Source: an uncultured Fretibacterium sp. | GTDB taxonomy: Bacteria > Synergistota > Synergistia > Synergistales > Aminobacteriaceae | Direction of reading: 5' to 3' | DNA length: 5,796 nucleotides | NCBI GenBank assembly: GCA_905373185.1 | Contig: CAJPSE010000116.1 | Location: forward strand, 1-5,796 | Shown here: positions 1 to 5,139 of the stretch, piece after piece | Layout: each line of letters starts with the position of its first letter | How positions within the stretch are numbered: the first letter of the stretch is position 1 | Notes under the pieces: generated by a model | What the model saw: the letters and a program-made list of their open reading frames with translations, nothing else | What the model was told of the DNA's origin: nothing | Databases searched by the model: none | Program-made: the position numbers and the translations under genes

Positions 1-1585
1 GGGCAAACAGATCGCCCTTGACGGCCTTCATGCTCTCAAGGCCCTCCCCCTCTTTCACCAGCGCCTCCTTCGCAGCCAGGACGATTTGCGCCCCCAACTT
101 TGTTGCAAGGGCAATTTGATCCTTTGTCATGCCTTTAGCCATGCCTCTTTTCTCTCCTTCCTCCGAATCCCGACAATGCGCCACCAGCTCGTAGGCCATC
201 ACGAAGAACAGGATACGGCCAAAGCTCGGGTAATCGACCGCCAGAGATTTTTTGAACACGAAACTCTCCACACGGCACACGATGGACTTCTTCTCGAACA
301 CACATCGCAGCAGGCCATTTCGATCCATTCCATTCAGAGGATCGTAAGGTTTTTGCGGATTGGGAAGTTCCAAGTCCTCAAAGAGGCGCTCGAAAAAACG
401 CCCAAGATCCTGGGCCATCGCCTCCGGGGCCTCGGTACGGATATATTTCTTGATAAAGCCGATCAGCCGGAACAGGTAGGCCGTATCGGTATAGGTGACG
501 ACCTCCTTGGTGATGAACGTACTCCCCTTGGAGTCCAGAGCCGCAAGGACGACGTTCAGCGCGGCCGTTCGCCTGAGGGACTCCTCGTCGATCTCATCCT
601 CATCCAGTTCCTCCAAGGCGCGCGCCTCGTTGCGGCGCTTCTGCTGGTTCTTCAAGACCAGCTCGTAGGCCGCCAGATAGAAGCCCCACAGAACCTCGTA
701 GGATAATCGGGCATTCTGCAAAATACGGCTCTTTTCTCCGAAGTTGTAGAAATAAATCTTGTCGTCTTCCAATAGGAGTCGCAGTGGGGAGGGAATCCCA
801 AACGTCAGGTGAGCATCCTTCAAAGCCCTCAGGTCTCCGGAGTTCAGCTGCATGATGTAGGTCAGGGAATCCGCAACCTTGTAGTACGACGCGTGAACGG
901 CAAACTTGCCCAACAACTGGCATTCCCAGCAGATGAGGTCGGGCGATCCCAGGTTGGAATTGAAGGAGAAGGTCGCACTCTGGCTCGAGAAGAGGGGAAA
1001 AGAGGTCTGAGAGACCCTGTCGCAGACGGAGGTCTGCCCACAGACGGAGCACACGGCCCCTCCCCCTCGCCTGACCTTGGGAAAAACATCCAGTTGGGGA
1101 TGGCAGACGGGCTGCCCGTAACAGAGCTTTTTCTTCGTGCCCCATAGAGACTTCTTATGCTCCTTCAGGTAAGCTGTTACCTCCTCCTGGAGCGACGCAG
1201 ACAAGTCCTCGAACGCCTCCGCCTCCCCCCTCCAGCTTGTGGCGCTTACCGACAGGGCGGGAACCGGCGTCGGCATCCGCTTCGGCAAACACAGCAGCTT
1301 TTTTTTCTCTTGGTCATAGCAAACGAGTTCCAGATTCTCCTTTTGCTTTTTCGTCGATCGATTCCACCAGTCGGAGGCCAGTTCCTCATAACAGGCCTCC
1401 AGAAACGGCGTCATCCGGTCATCCGGCGCCTCGATCGATACACCGTCAATATCCAGAACAACTTTGACATCCGGCCAGCGTTCCGCCTCCAAAGTCGTCT
1501 TATCTTTGGCGATGAAGTACAGCCCCATCAGGCCGGAATCGAACCACCAGTGCCCTCTCGCCTTGAACGTGTGTTGTATGACCAT
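1..1585 (-). CDS. cas8b: Type I-B Cascade large subunit Cas8b (Cst1-like, CXXC-CXXC), C-terminus outside window
   Basis: Large subunit of the type I-B CRISPR effector, expected to recognise the PAM and help open target DNA in the cytoplasm. The frame is open without a stop from ATG 1585 to the left edge, giving 528 visible residues. The N-terminus contains GHWWFDSGLMGLYF (residues 11-24), the kind of opening seen in Cst1 proteins. Two cysteine pairs, CSVC (179-182) and CWEC (219-222), form the family's CXXC-CXXC zinc-ribbon-like region. Position 18 nt after a small ORF and downstream of cas6 fits the I-B order; cas7, cas5 and cas3 would follow to the left. The start is ambiguous: GGAGGTG ends directly at ATG 1585, an unusually short spacing, and an in-frame GTG lies at 1594. 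The subtype rests on motif recognition, not a search. The family is fairly sure; the exact Cas8 subclass is less so. Confidence 0.82.
   Translation of the reverse strand, partial: MVIQHTFKARGHWWFDSGLMGLYFIAKDKTTLEAERWPDVKVVLDIDGVSIEAPDDRMTPFLEACYEELASDWWNRSTKKQKENLELVCYDQEKKKLLCLPKRMPTPVPALSVSATSWRGEAEAFEDLSASLQEEVTAYLKEHKKSLWGTKKKLCYGQPVCHPQLDVFPKVRRGGGAVCSVCGQTSVCDRVSQTSFPLFSSQSATFSFNSNLGSPDLICWECQLLGKFAVHASYYKVADSLTYIMQLNSGDLRALKDAHLTFGIPSPLRLLLEDDKIYFYNFGEKSRILQNARLSYEVLWGFYLAAYELVLKNQQKRRNEARALEELDEDEIDEESLRRTAALNVVLAALDSKGSTFITKEVVTYTDTAYLFRLIGFIKKYIRTEAPEAMAQDLGRFFERLFEDLELPNPQKPYDPLNGMDRNGLLRCVFEKKSIVCRVESFVFKKSLAVDYPSFGRILFFVMAYELVAHCRDSEEGEKRGMAKGMTKDQIALATKLGAQIVLAAKEALVKEGEGLESMKAVKGDLFA
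140..164 (-). promoter_or_regulatory. Internal ribosome binding site and in-frame ATG in cas8b, candidate Cas11 start
   Basis: Inside cas8b, the minus strand of 152-164 reads GGAGGAAGGAGAG, a strong Shine-Dalgarno-like tract. It lies 11 nt (from AAGGAG) before an in-frame ATG at 142, which is codon 482; a second ATG follows at 130. The peptide from there (MAKGMTKDQIALATKLGAQI onward) is lysine- and alanine-rich and looks helical. In several type I systems, including I-B, the small subunit Cas11 is translated from an internal start near the 3' end of cas8. This site has the right form and place, but the product's end lies outside the window. GAG/GAA/GGA codons could also create such a tract by chance. 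Confidence 0.45.
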
Positions 1586-1603
1586 CACCTCCACAGCGAT
1601 AAA

Positions 1604-1810
1604 TTAGCCCTGAACGGGCTTAAAAAAATCAGCAATCCCCTTTAACGCCTGGAGTATCAAGCCCCAAACGCCATTGGTTTTTCCAATATTGACCGGGCCA
1701 TTGATGACAGTGTAGGAGCAGCCATAATAGTTCTTAACCATACAGACATCAAGAGGCTTTTCTGTCGCCTCTTTTCCTTTCCTGTTTTTTCTTCTACGAA
1801 AATAGGACAT
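1604..1810 (-). CDS. 68-aa basic small protein or CreT-like toxin ORF between cas6 and cas8b
   Basis: Unrecognised as a protein family. The start ATG 1810 is preferred because AAGGGGG lies 7 nt upstream and the promoter -10 box is at 1837-1842; the in-frame ATG at 1846 would lie upstream of the transcription start. The N-terminus is very basic (MSYFRRRKNRKGK). Codons 5-7 are CGT AGA AGA and codon 10 is AGG, whereas Arg codons in the neighbouring genes are mostly CGN. Two Cys (23, 31) sit in the middle, and residues 48-63 (VWGLILQALKGIADFF) look like an amphipathic or membrane-active helix. Location between cas6 and cas8, a strong promoter, a good ribosome site and early tandem AGA codons match the plan of CreT, the tRNA-sequestering RNA toxin of type I-B CreTA. 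The toxic agent could instead be the peptide. The ORF ends with TAA in the same frame as cas8b, 18 nt before its ATG. A plain accessory protein cannot be excluded. Confidence 0.6.
   Translation of the reverse strand: MSYFRRRKNRKGKEATEKPLDVCMVKNYYGCSYTVINGPVNIGKTNGVWGLILQALKGIADFFKPVQG
1606..1620 (-). other. Hairpin at the stop codon of the small ORF
   Basis: The minus strand reads AGCCC-GTTCA-GGGCT, a perfect 5-bp GC-rich stem with a 5-nt loop. The T of GGGCT is the first base of the TAA stop. It is followed by AATTTAT, too poor in T to be a convincing terminator. It might partly attenuate transcription into cas8b or make cas8b translation depend on ribosomes finishing the small ORF. It may also be incidental. 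Confidence 0.35.
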
Positions 1811-1836
1811 AACTATACCCCCTTCTTTTCCAAGAG

Positions 1837-1865
1837 AGTATAGCATTCCTTTATCACACAGTCAA
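1837..1865 (-). promoter_or_regulatory. Strong sigma70-type promoter for the small ORF and cas8b
   Basis: On the minus strand, -35 TTGACT (1860-1865) is separated by exactly 17 bp from -10 TATACT (1837-1842); each box matches consensus at 5 of 6 positions. Transcription should start near 1830, giving a leader of about 20 nt before ATG 1810. No terminator is evident before cas8b, so this promoter probably also drives cas8b and the genes beyond it. Confidence 0.75.
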
Positions 1866-1873
1866 CATCATAT
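1848..1873 (+). promoter_or_regulatory. Predicted Cascade target (PAM CCT plus protospacer) over the small-ORF promoter
   Basis: The plus strand 1851-1873 matches the spacer-like stretch 1923-1945 at 17 of 23 positions (offset 72). Matched blocks are CACAG, CAACA and CATAT. Mismatches fall at spacer positions 1, 3, 6, 12 and 18, with 24 next; position 3 could be a G:T wobble. The preceding bases 1848-1850 are CCT, a sequence of the type accepted as PAM in several bacterial I-B systems. The site covers the -35 box and part of the -10/-35 spacer, so bound Cascade would block RNA polymerase. Similarity stops after position 23, which should favour binding over cleavage. Confidence 0.68.
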
Positions 1874-1896
1874 TGATATCGTTAACGCCGTATCAA
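1873..1896. repeat. Imperfect inverted repeat TTGATA...TATCAA around CGTTAACG
   Basis: TTGATA (1873-1878) and TATCAA (1891-1896) are inverted arms around the palindrome CGTTAACG (1880-1887). The arms are not exactly symmetric about its centre. The element lies 7 bp upstream of the -35 box of the minus-strand promoter and over the likely plus-strand promoter, so it could be an operator for a dimeric regulator. It could also arise from promoter boxes alone. Confidence 0.35.
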
Positions 1897-1901
1897 ATAA
1901 A
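1873..1901 (+). promoter_or_regulatory. Candidate promoter of the crRNA-like RNA
   Basis: -35 TTGATA (1873-1878, 5 of 6) is followed after 17 bp by AATAAA (1896-1901, 4 of 6), giving a start near 1908 inside the degenerate repeat. An alternative pair is TTAACG (1882-1887), 17 bp, TATAAA (1905-1910), starting near 1917. The alternative would yield an RNA beginning with a short 5' handle directly before the spacer-like part, needing no upstream Cas6 cut. Neither is certain. Confidence 0.4.
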
Positions 1902-1922
1902 ACCTATAAAAGGAATTTTTAT
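1890..1922 (+). repeat. Degenerate type I-B CRISPR repeat (psi-repeat)
   Basis: The plus strand contains ACCTATAAAAGGAATT (1902-1917). Many bacterial I-B repeats, recalled from general knowledge, end in ACCTATAAGGAATTGAAAC. The window copy differs by a 2-nt AA insertion in the loop and by TTTAT in place of the terminal GAAAC. The short stem CCT (1903-1905)/AGG (1911-1913) is kept. The 5' half is poorly conserved. Counting five bases after GGAATT puts the repeat end at 1922. This is a single diverged copy, not an array, and the genome's own repeat is not visible here. Confidence 0.55.
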
Positions 1923-1991
1923 CTGTCCCACAGGCAACAACATATCTTTCCATCCCCAGAACAAGCTCGGGAAGAATCGCTTTTTAATTTT
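1908..1991 (+). ncRNA. creA: CreA-like crRNA-like RNA directed at the small-ORF promoter
   Basis: Predicted small RNA made of the 3' part of the degenerate repeat, a spacer-like segment from 1923, and a T-rich end near 1981-1991. Its spacer-like part matches the promoter of the small ORF as expected for CreA, the antitoxin RNA of CreTA that loads into Cascade and represses creT with only partial complementarity. No clear second repeat follows; GCTTTTTAATTTTA (1979-1992) vaguely resembles a repeat start. The 5' end is inferred from weak promoter boxes. The symbol is given by analogy. Evidence is the repeat similarity, the target match with 6-nt periodic mismatches, and the position between cas6 and cas8. 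Confidence 0.6.
1963..1991 (+). terminator. Weak intrinsic-terminator-like end of the crRNA-like RNA
   Basis: AAGC (1963-1966) can pair with GCTT (1979-1982), with one further G-C pair if TC is bulged. The pairing runs into TTTTTAATTTT (1981-1991). The stem is short, but the T-tract is in the right orientation to end a plus-strand transcript before it runs antisense through cas6. Confidence 0.3.
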
Positions 1992-2040
1992 ATCACGCTC
2001 AATGACAATGATTTTGTTCGATCTCTCCTTCATTCTCTCT

Positions 2041-2784
2041 CTACTCCCGCGTCACGCACCCCCATCCCGCGCTGTTCTTCGCTCCCAGGCCGCAGTCGAG
2101 AGCGATTTGAAGCAGCTCCTGAGGCCCCTCGAGACGAAAGCGGCCCGACCAGCCCTTGATGGGAAAGGAGGACTCGGGGCTGAAGATCGCCACCCGCTCC
2201 AGCACGCGCCCCACGGGGGCGATGCGGACTGTCCCCTCCGGAACGGCCCGATCGGGGAAGAGCGCGCGGAACTTGCGCACCAGGTTGTTGTGTGCCGACA
2301 CGGCAAAATCCCTCTGGTACGGGCTGAAGTAAACCGTATAGGGCTTGCCGTTCCGATCCACCTGGCCGTAACAGGTGATGGGCGACAAGGTACGCACGGT
2401 CAGGGTCTCCCCATCCGCCCGCTGCTGTTCCGCCTCGATGCGTTCGCAGCGGACGACATTGTTGCCCAGCCGCAGATCCCCGGCGTTCAGCGCACCGCCG
2501 GCGATGCCGTCCATGGTATCGGTCACGGGCGTGGAGACCACCAGACGCAGCGGCAGCGGAAACAGGATGGCCCCATCCTCGAAGACGGGACGCTCCGCGG
2601 CGATGGGCCAGCTCATCGCAAAGAGCTTCATCCTCCGCCCATCGACACAATATCCCTCGTCGTGCAGGAACGCCGCCCGCTCGGGAGGCAGAACCGCATA
2701 GAGCATGGACTGGAACAGATGCAGGTTGGAGCGGGGAACTCGTATCCGACCCCCATCCCCCGTCAACCACAGCGTGATGTGCAT
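2041..2784 (-). CDS. cas6: CRISPR pre-crRNA endoribonuclease Cas6
   Basis: Metal-independent RNase that cuts CRISPR transcripts within the repeat to give crRNAs with an 8-nt 5' handle. Its 247 aa are normal for Cas6. The C-terminus carries the glycine-rich loop GLGAKNSAGWG (residues 232-242), the family signature, nearly at the end of the chain. Near the N-terminus, Tyr29 and His41 (FLHDEGY) sit where the catalytic Tyr/His of Cas6 proteins usually lie. The gene starts 5 nt after the stop of the upstream FAH-family gene with only a weak ribosome site, so translation is probably coupled to it. It is separated from cas8b by about 455 bp holding the CreTA-like module. With its own supply from the upstream operon, Cas6 would remain available even when the cas8b promoter is repressed. 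Family assignment is confident; subtype follows from context. Confidence 0.92.
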   Translation of the reverse strand: MHITLWLTGDGGRIRVPRSNLHLFQSMLYAVLPPERAAFLHDEGYCVDGRRMKLFAMSWPIAAERPVFEDGAILFPLPLRLVVSTPVTDTMDGIAGGALNAGDLRLGNNVVRCERIEAEQQRADGETLTVRTLSPITCYGQVDRNGKPYTVYFSPYQRDFAVSAHNNLVRKFRALFPDRAVPEGTVRIAPVGRVLERVAIFSPESSFPIKGWSGRFRLEGPQELLQIALDCGLGAKNSAGWGCVTRE

Positions 2785-2789
2785 GGTCC

Positions 2790-3575
2790 CTAGTCCCCGG
2801 CCCCGACGAAGCGGTTTCTCAGCACGCCGATACCGTCGATCTCCACCTCCACGCTGTCCCCGTCATGCACGGGAGCAACGCCGCTGGGCGTCCCCGTCGC
2901 GATGACGTCCCCCGCACGCAGCGTGGCGAAGCGGCTGATGTGCGCGATGATCCGGGGGACCCCGAAGATCATCTCCCCAAGATGGGCCTCCTGGACCACA
3001 CGGCCGTTCAGGCGGGTGCGGAGCACGGCCTCCGCGGGCATCTCCCGGCGCAGCAGGAGGCAGGGCCCCAGTGGGGCGAATCCGTCGAACCCCTTGCCCC
3101 GCGTCCACTGCCCATCCGCGCTCTGGAGCTCCCGCGCCGTGACGTCGTTGAAGCAGGCGTACCCCATCACGACGTCCAGGGCGTCCGCCTCGGGAACATT
3201 CTTGCAGTCGTGCCCGATCACGACGGCCAGCTCGCCCTCGTAGTCGATGCGCCCGGCCCAGGCGGGAAAGCGCACCGGCGCCTCATGTCCCGAGAGTGCG
3301 GTCAGGGCCTTCAGGAAGATGCAGGGCTCCGGCGGCAGCGCACTCTCCATCTCCCTCGCGTGATTGAGATAATTTATGCCCACGCACCAGATCGCCCGCG
3401 GCTCGCAGGGCGGCAGGCAGCGCATCCCCTCCAGGCTCTCCATCCGCCCCGTCGGTACCCCGCGCTCGTCCAGGAGCTCCACAAGCGCATCCCCTGACAT
3501 GCGCCCCACCATCACCCGTCCATCCCGCTCGAAGCGGACGATGCGGTCCCCGCAGTTCCATTTTCCCTCCGTCAT
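2790..3575 (-). CDS. Fumarylacetoacetate hydrolase (FAH) family protein
   Basis: Cytosolic metal-dependent enzyme of the FAH superfamily, which cleaves or decarboxylates/isomerises acylpyruvate-type oxo-acids such as fumarylpyruvate, HHDD or oxaloacetate. The exact substrate cannot be told here. The 261-aa protein shows IWCVGINYLNHA (62-73), YEGELAVVIG (112-121) with metal ligands Glu113 and Glu115, FNDVTAREL (142-150) with ligand Asp144, GKGFDGFAPLGP (160-171) and ATGTPSGV (226-233). ATG 3575 is chosen because AGGAGG lies 9 nt upstream; a TTG 21 nt further upstream would place that site inside the gene. The C-terminal FAH fold is complete, with a short N-terminal domain. It is the first gene of the minus-strand set and overlaps cas6 transcriptionally (5-nt gap). 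No neighbouring catabolic genes are visible, so its pathway is unknown. Confidence 0.93.
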   Translation of the reverse strand: MTEGKWNCGDRIVRFERDGRVMVGRMSGDALVELLDERGVPTGRMESLEGMRCLPPCEPRAIWCVGINYLNHAREMESALPPEPCIFLKALTALSGHEAPVRFPAWAGRIDYEGELAVVIGHDCKNVPEADALDVVMGYACFNDVTARELQSADGQWTRGKGFDGFAPLGPCLLLRREMPAEAVLRTRLNGRVVQEAHLGEMIFGVPRIIAHISRFATLRAGDVIATGTPSGVAPVHDGDSVEVEIDGIGVLRNRFVGAGD

Positions 3576-3613
3576 CTCATTGCGCCTCCTCTTCAAGATC
3601 GTCCTCCTGTCTC

Positions 3614-3642
3614 ATACTAACAAAAAGTGGGGGCTCGGGAAA
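3614..3642 (-). promoter_or_regulatory. Weak candidate promoter for the FAH-family gene and cas6
   Basis: On the minus strand, TAGTAT (3614-3619, 4 of 6 to the -10 consensus) lies 17 bp from TTTCCC (3637-3642, a poor -35), about 40 nt before ATG 3575. It is the best placed candidate but weak; the real promoter may use another sigma factor or an activator. Confidence 0.25.
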
Positions 3643-3710
3643 GTGGAAAAGCGTACCGGAACGCCGCCAGGGGATAATGAATCTACCGTTCGGAGCATGG
3701 GGCACGACCG

Positions 3711-3839
3711 TTCGTTCGGACGCGAAAAGGCCGGTACCCAGCGGGATAGTTTTCCATCCCAATGCTTGCCTTTTATCGGCATTTTTATACAATAGAGCGG
3801 GAGAACATCGGAATGGCGAAACGTCGAAGTCCGAACGAA
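3711..3839. repeat. 11-bp inverted repeat flanking the divergent promoter region
   Basis: TTCGTTCGGAC (3711-3721) is exactly inverted as GTCCGAACGAA (3829-3839), 107 bp apart. A third copy of the core CGTTCGGA occurs at 3687-3694. The copies bracket the predicted promoter of the cyclase gene and could be binding sites for one regulator with DNA looping. No coding use of this stretch is convincing. Confidence 0.35.
3766..3793 (+). promoter_or_regulatory. Candidate promoter of the DISM-GGDEF gene
   Basis: TTGCCT (3766-3771, 4 of 6) and TACAAT (3788-3793, 5 of 6) are separated by 16 bp. Transcription would start near 3800, giving a leader of about 60 nt before ATG 3862. Confidence 0.5.
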
Positions 3840-3861
3840 GCCCGAAAGGATTGGAGCGCTC

Positions 3862-5139
3862 ATGCGTCGAAACCGCGTTTTGAAGTTTTTTCTTGTTCCT
3901 TTCCTCATCATCCTGGGCAGCGTCCTTTCCGAAAGAGCCGACGCCGACTTTAATAACGCCCTTTTCCCTCTCTTGCTGGGAATCGAGAAGATGACCGTTC
4001 ATTCGCCGAGCCTCAAGGACCCCGGAAAGGATATCCCCTTTGAATCGATATCGGGCGACATCATTACGCAGAACTCCTTCAACGGCTCGAGCTGGTTTCG
4101 CATCCCCATGGAGGACTTGGTACGAAATATCGAGGGCGTGTCCCTGCGTCCCGATGAGGGCGGGGTCCTGATGATCACCTCGCCCCACATCACACACGTG
4201 GACTGCTTCGTCCCCAAGACGCTCTCCTCCTACGAGCACTACTCCTACAACAAGGATTCGAGGAATGCCCTCCAGTTCCTCTATACACGCTATCCGGTCC
4301 TCTGGCTGCCGCCCCTGAATGGGGCCACCAGGGATGGCTACGTCTATCTGAACGTGCGCTCCGATTACCCCGTCGCCGCCAGGCTGTGCCTGCTGTCGCC
4401 GCTGTCCTTTATCCGTTTCTTCTTCAAATCCATGATTATCCAGATCGTTTTCGTGGGGATCATGATTGCGTTCGTCGTGACGTACTTCCTCTTCTACATG
4501 ATGACCGGCGAAAAGGTATACCGCACCTTCATGATCATTCAGCTGAGTAATACTTTGCTCGCCGCCTCCTTCAACGGGCACTTTCATGCCTATCTGAAGC
4601 TGCCGGCCCCGCTCTCCGTATTCATGACCTGGTCGGTGTTCGGGTTGACAAACGTCGTAGGATCCCGCTTTTTCCTATCCGAGCTTCAGGGGGCCCCAAG
4701 AATCCGAAAGGCCTACAGGCCAGTCTTCTACATCCAGTCCGCCCTGGCGCTCGGGGTTCTGGCCGCGGCCATGAGCGGCCGTTTCTTCTGGGTCTGTATC
4801 GGCGCCACCTTTGCCTTCTTTCTGAGCCTCGTCGGCTCCGTGCTTCTGTTCGTCCAGATGGTCAGGACGAGGACCCCCCTGCGCAGCCTGCTCCTCTATG
4901 CGGGGTCCTACACCGTCTTTTTCTTTGGCATAGGGAGCATGTTTCTGGGAACGTACTACAACCCCTACTATCTCAGCAGGCTTTCCTATCCGGACATCCT
5001 CTACATGACGCTGCTGACCGCCGCTCCTTTTTTTCTATTCTGCGGAAGCTCTTCGAGAGCCGGGCTCGATTCGACAACTACAACCTCCTGCAGGCGCAGA
5101 GCGCCCACTATCGCGAGCTCAGCCAACGGGACGGACTGA
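3862..5139 (+). CDS. 7TM-DISM sensor half of a diguanylate cyclase, frameshifted before its GGDEF domain
   Basis: Membrane receptor module in the inner membrane. Residues 1-28 form a signal peptide (basic MRRNR, then a hydrophobic core). Residues about 30-185 are an extracytoplasmic, probably beta-rich domain resembling the DISMED ligand-binding domains. Seven hydrophobic segments follow at about 190-213, 219-240, 252-272, 286-305, 308-333, 340-362 and 377-395, matching the 7TM-DISM family. ATG 3862 has GGAG 5 nt upstream. From residue 392 the frame reads an unrelated Ser/Thr/Arg-rich tail to a stop at 5139, while the -1 frame continues into linker and GGDEF domain. The sensor therefore normally should be one chain of about 613 aa with the next entry. 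As read, this half would give a receptor without output. The ligand is unknown. Confidence 0.85.
   Translation: MRRNRVLKFFLVPFLIILGSVLSERADADFNNALFPLLLGIEKMTVHSPSLKDPGKDIPFESISGDIITQNSFNGSSWFRIPMEDLVRNIEGVSLRPDEGGVLMITSPHITHVDCFVPKTLSSYEHYSYNKDSRNALQFLYTRYPVLWLPPLNGATRDGYVYLNVRSDYPVAARLCLLSPLSFIRFFFKSMIIQIVFVGIMIAFVVTYFLFYMMTGEKVYRTFMIIQLSNTLLAASFNGHFHAYLKLPAPLSVFMTWSVFGLTNVVGSRFFLSELQGAPRIRKAYRPVFYIQSALALGVLAAAMSGRFFWVCIGATFAFFLSLVGSVLLFVQMVRTRTPLRSLLLYAGSYTVFFFGIGSMFLGTYYNPYYLSRLSYPDILYMTLLTAAPFFLFCGSSSRAGLDSTTTTSCRRRAPTIASSANGTD
5028..5034 (+). other. T7 run at the frame change (possible -1 slip site)
   Basis: Frame 1 reads CCT TTT TTT CTA here; the GGDEF frame is reached by slipping back one base or by one extra T (T8). 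T TTT TTT fits the -1 slippery pattern X XXY YYZ. A 5-bp hairpin (TCGAG 5053-5057 / CTCGA 5065-5069) lies 18 nt downstream, further than the usual 5-9 nt for a stimulator. Homopolymer mutation, phase variation or a sequencing undercall are at least as likely. Confidence 0.6.

Noticed and set aside
86..1645. Long plus-strand frames and a 181-codon minus frame opposite or inside cas8b
   Set aside because: No recognisable domains; the continuous minus frame from 1585 carries both CXXC pairs and explains the region.
1898..1925. Intrinsic terminator for cas6 on the minus strand (CCTTTTATAGG then TTTTATTT)
   Set aside because: A 3-bp GC stem is too weak; the same bases are better explained as the degenerate CRISPR repeat on the plus strand.
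1893..2033. 46-codon minus-strand ORF (MKERSNKIIVIERDKIKK start) beginning 7 nt after the cas6 stop
   Set aside because: It lies antisense to the repeat and spacer-like segment, has only a distant ribosome site, and its length is possible by chance in AT-rich DNA. It is kept here as a low-probability small gene.
2030..2770. 246-codon minus-strand reading frame overlapping cas6
   Set aside because: Composition (Arg/Gly/Ala-rich) is that of an alternate frame of a GC-rich gene; the cas6 frame has the family motifs.
3762..3953. Short plus-strand frame overlapping the start of the DISM gene
   Set aside because: Its start lies upstream of the predicted transcription start. The part from ATG 3814 could at most be a leader peptide, with no good support.
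3577..4587. 336-codon minus-strand frame antisense to the 7TM-DISM gene
   Set aside because: It is low-complexity, lacks a family signature, and overlaps a well-supported membrane protein.
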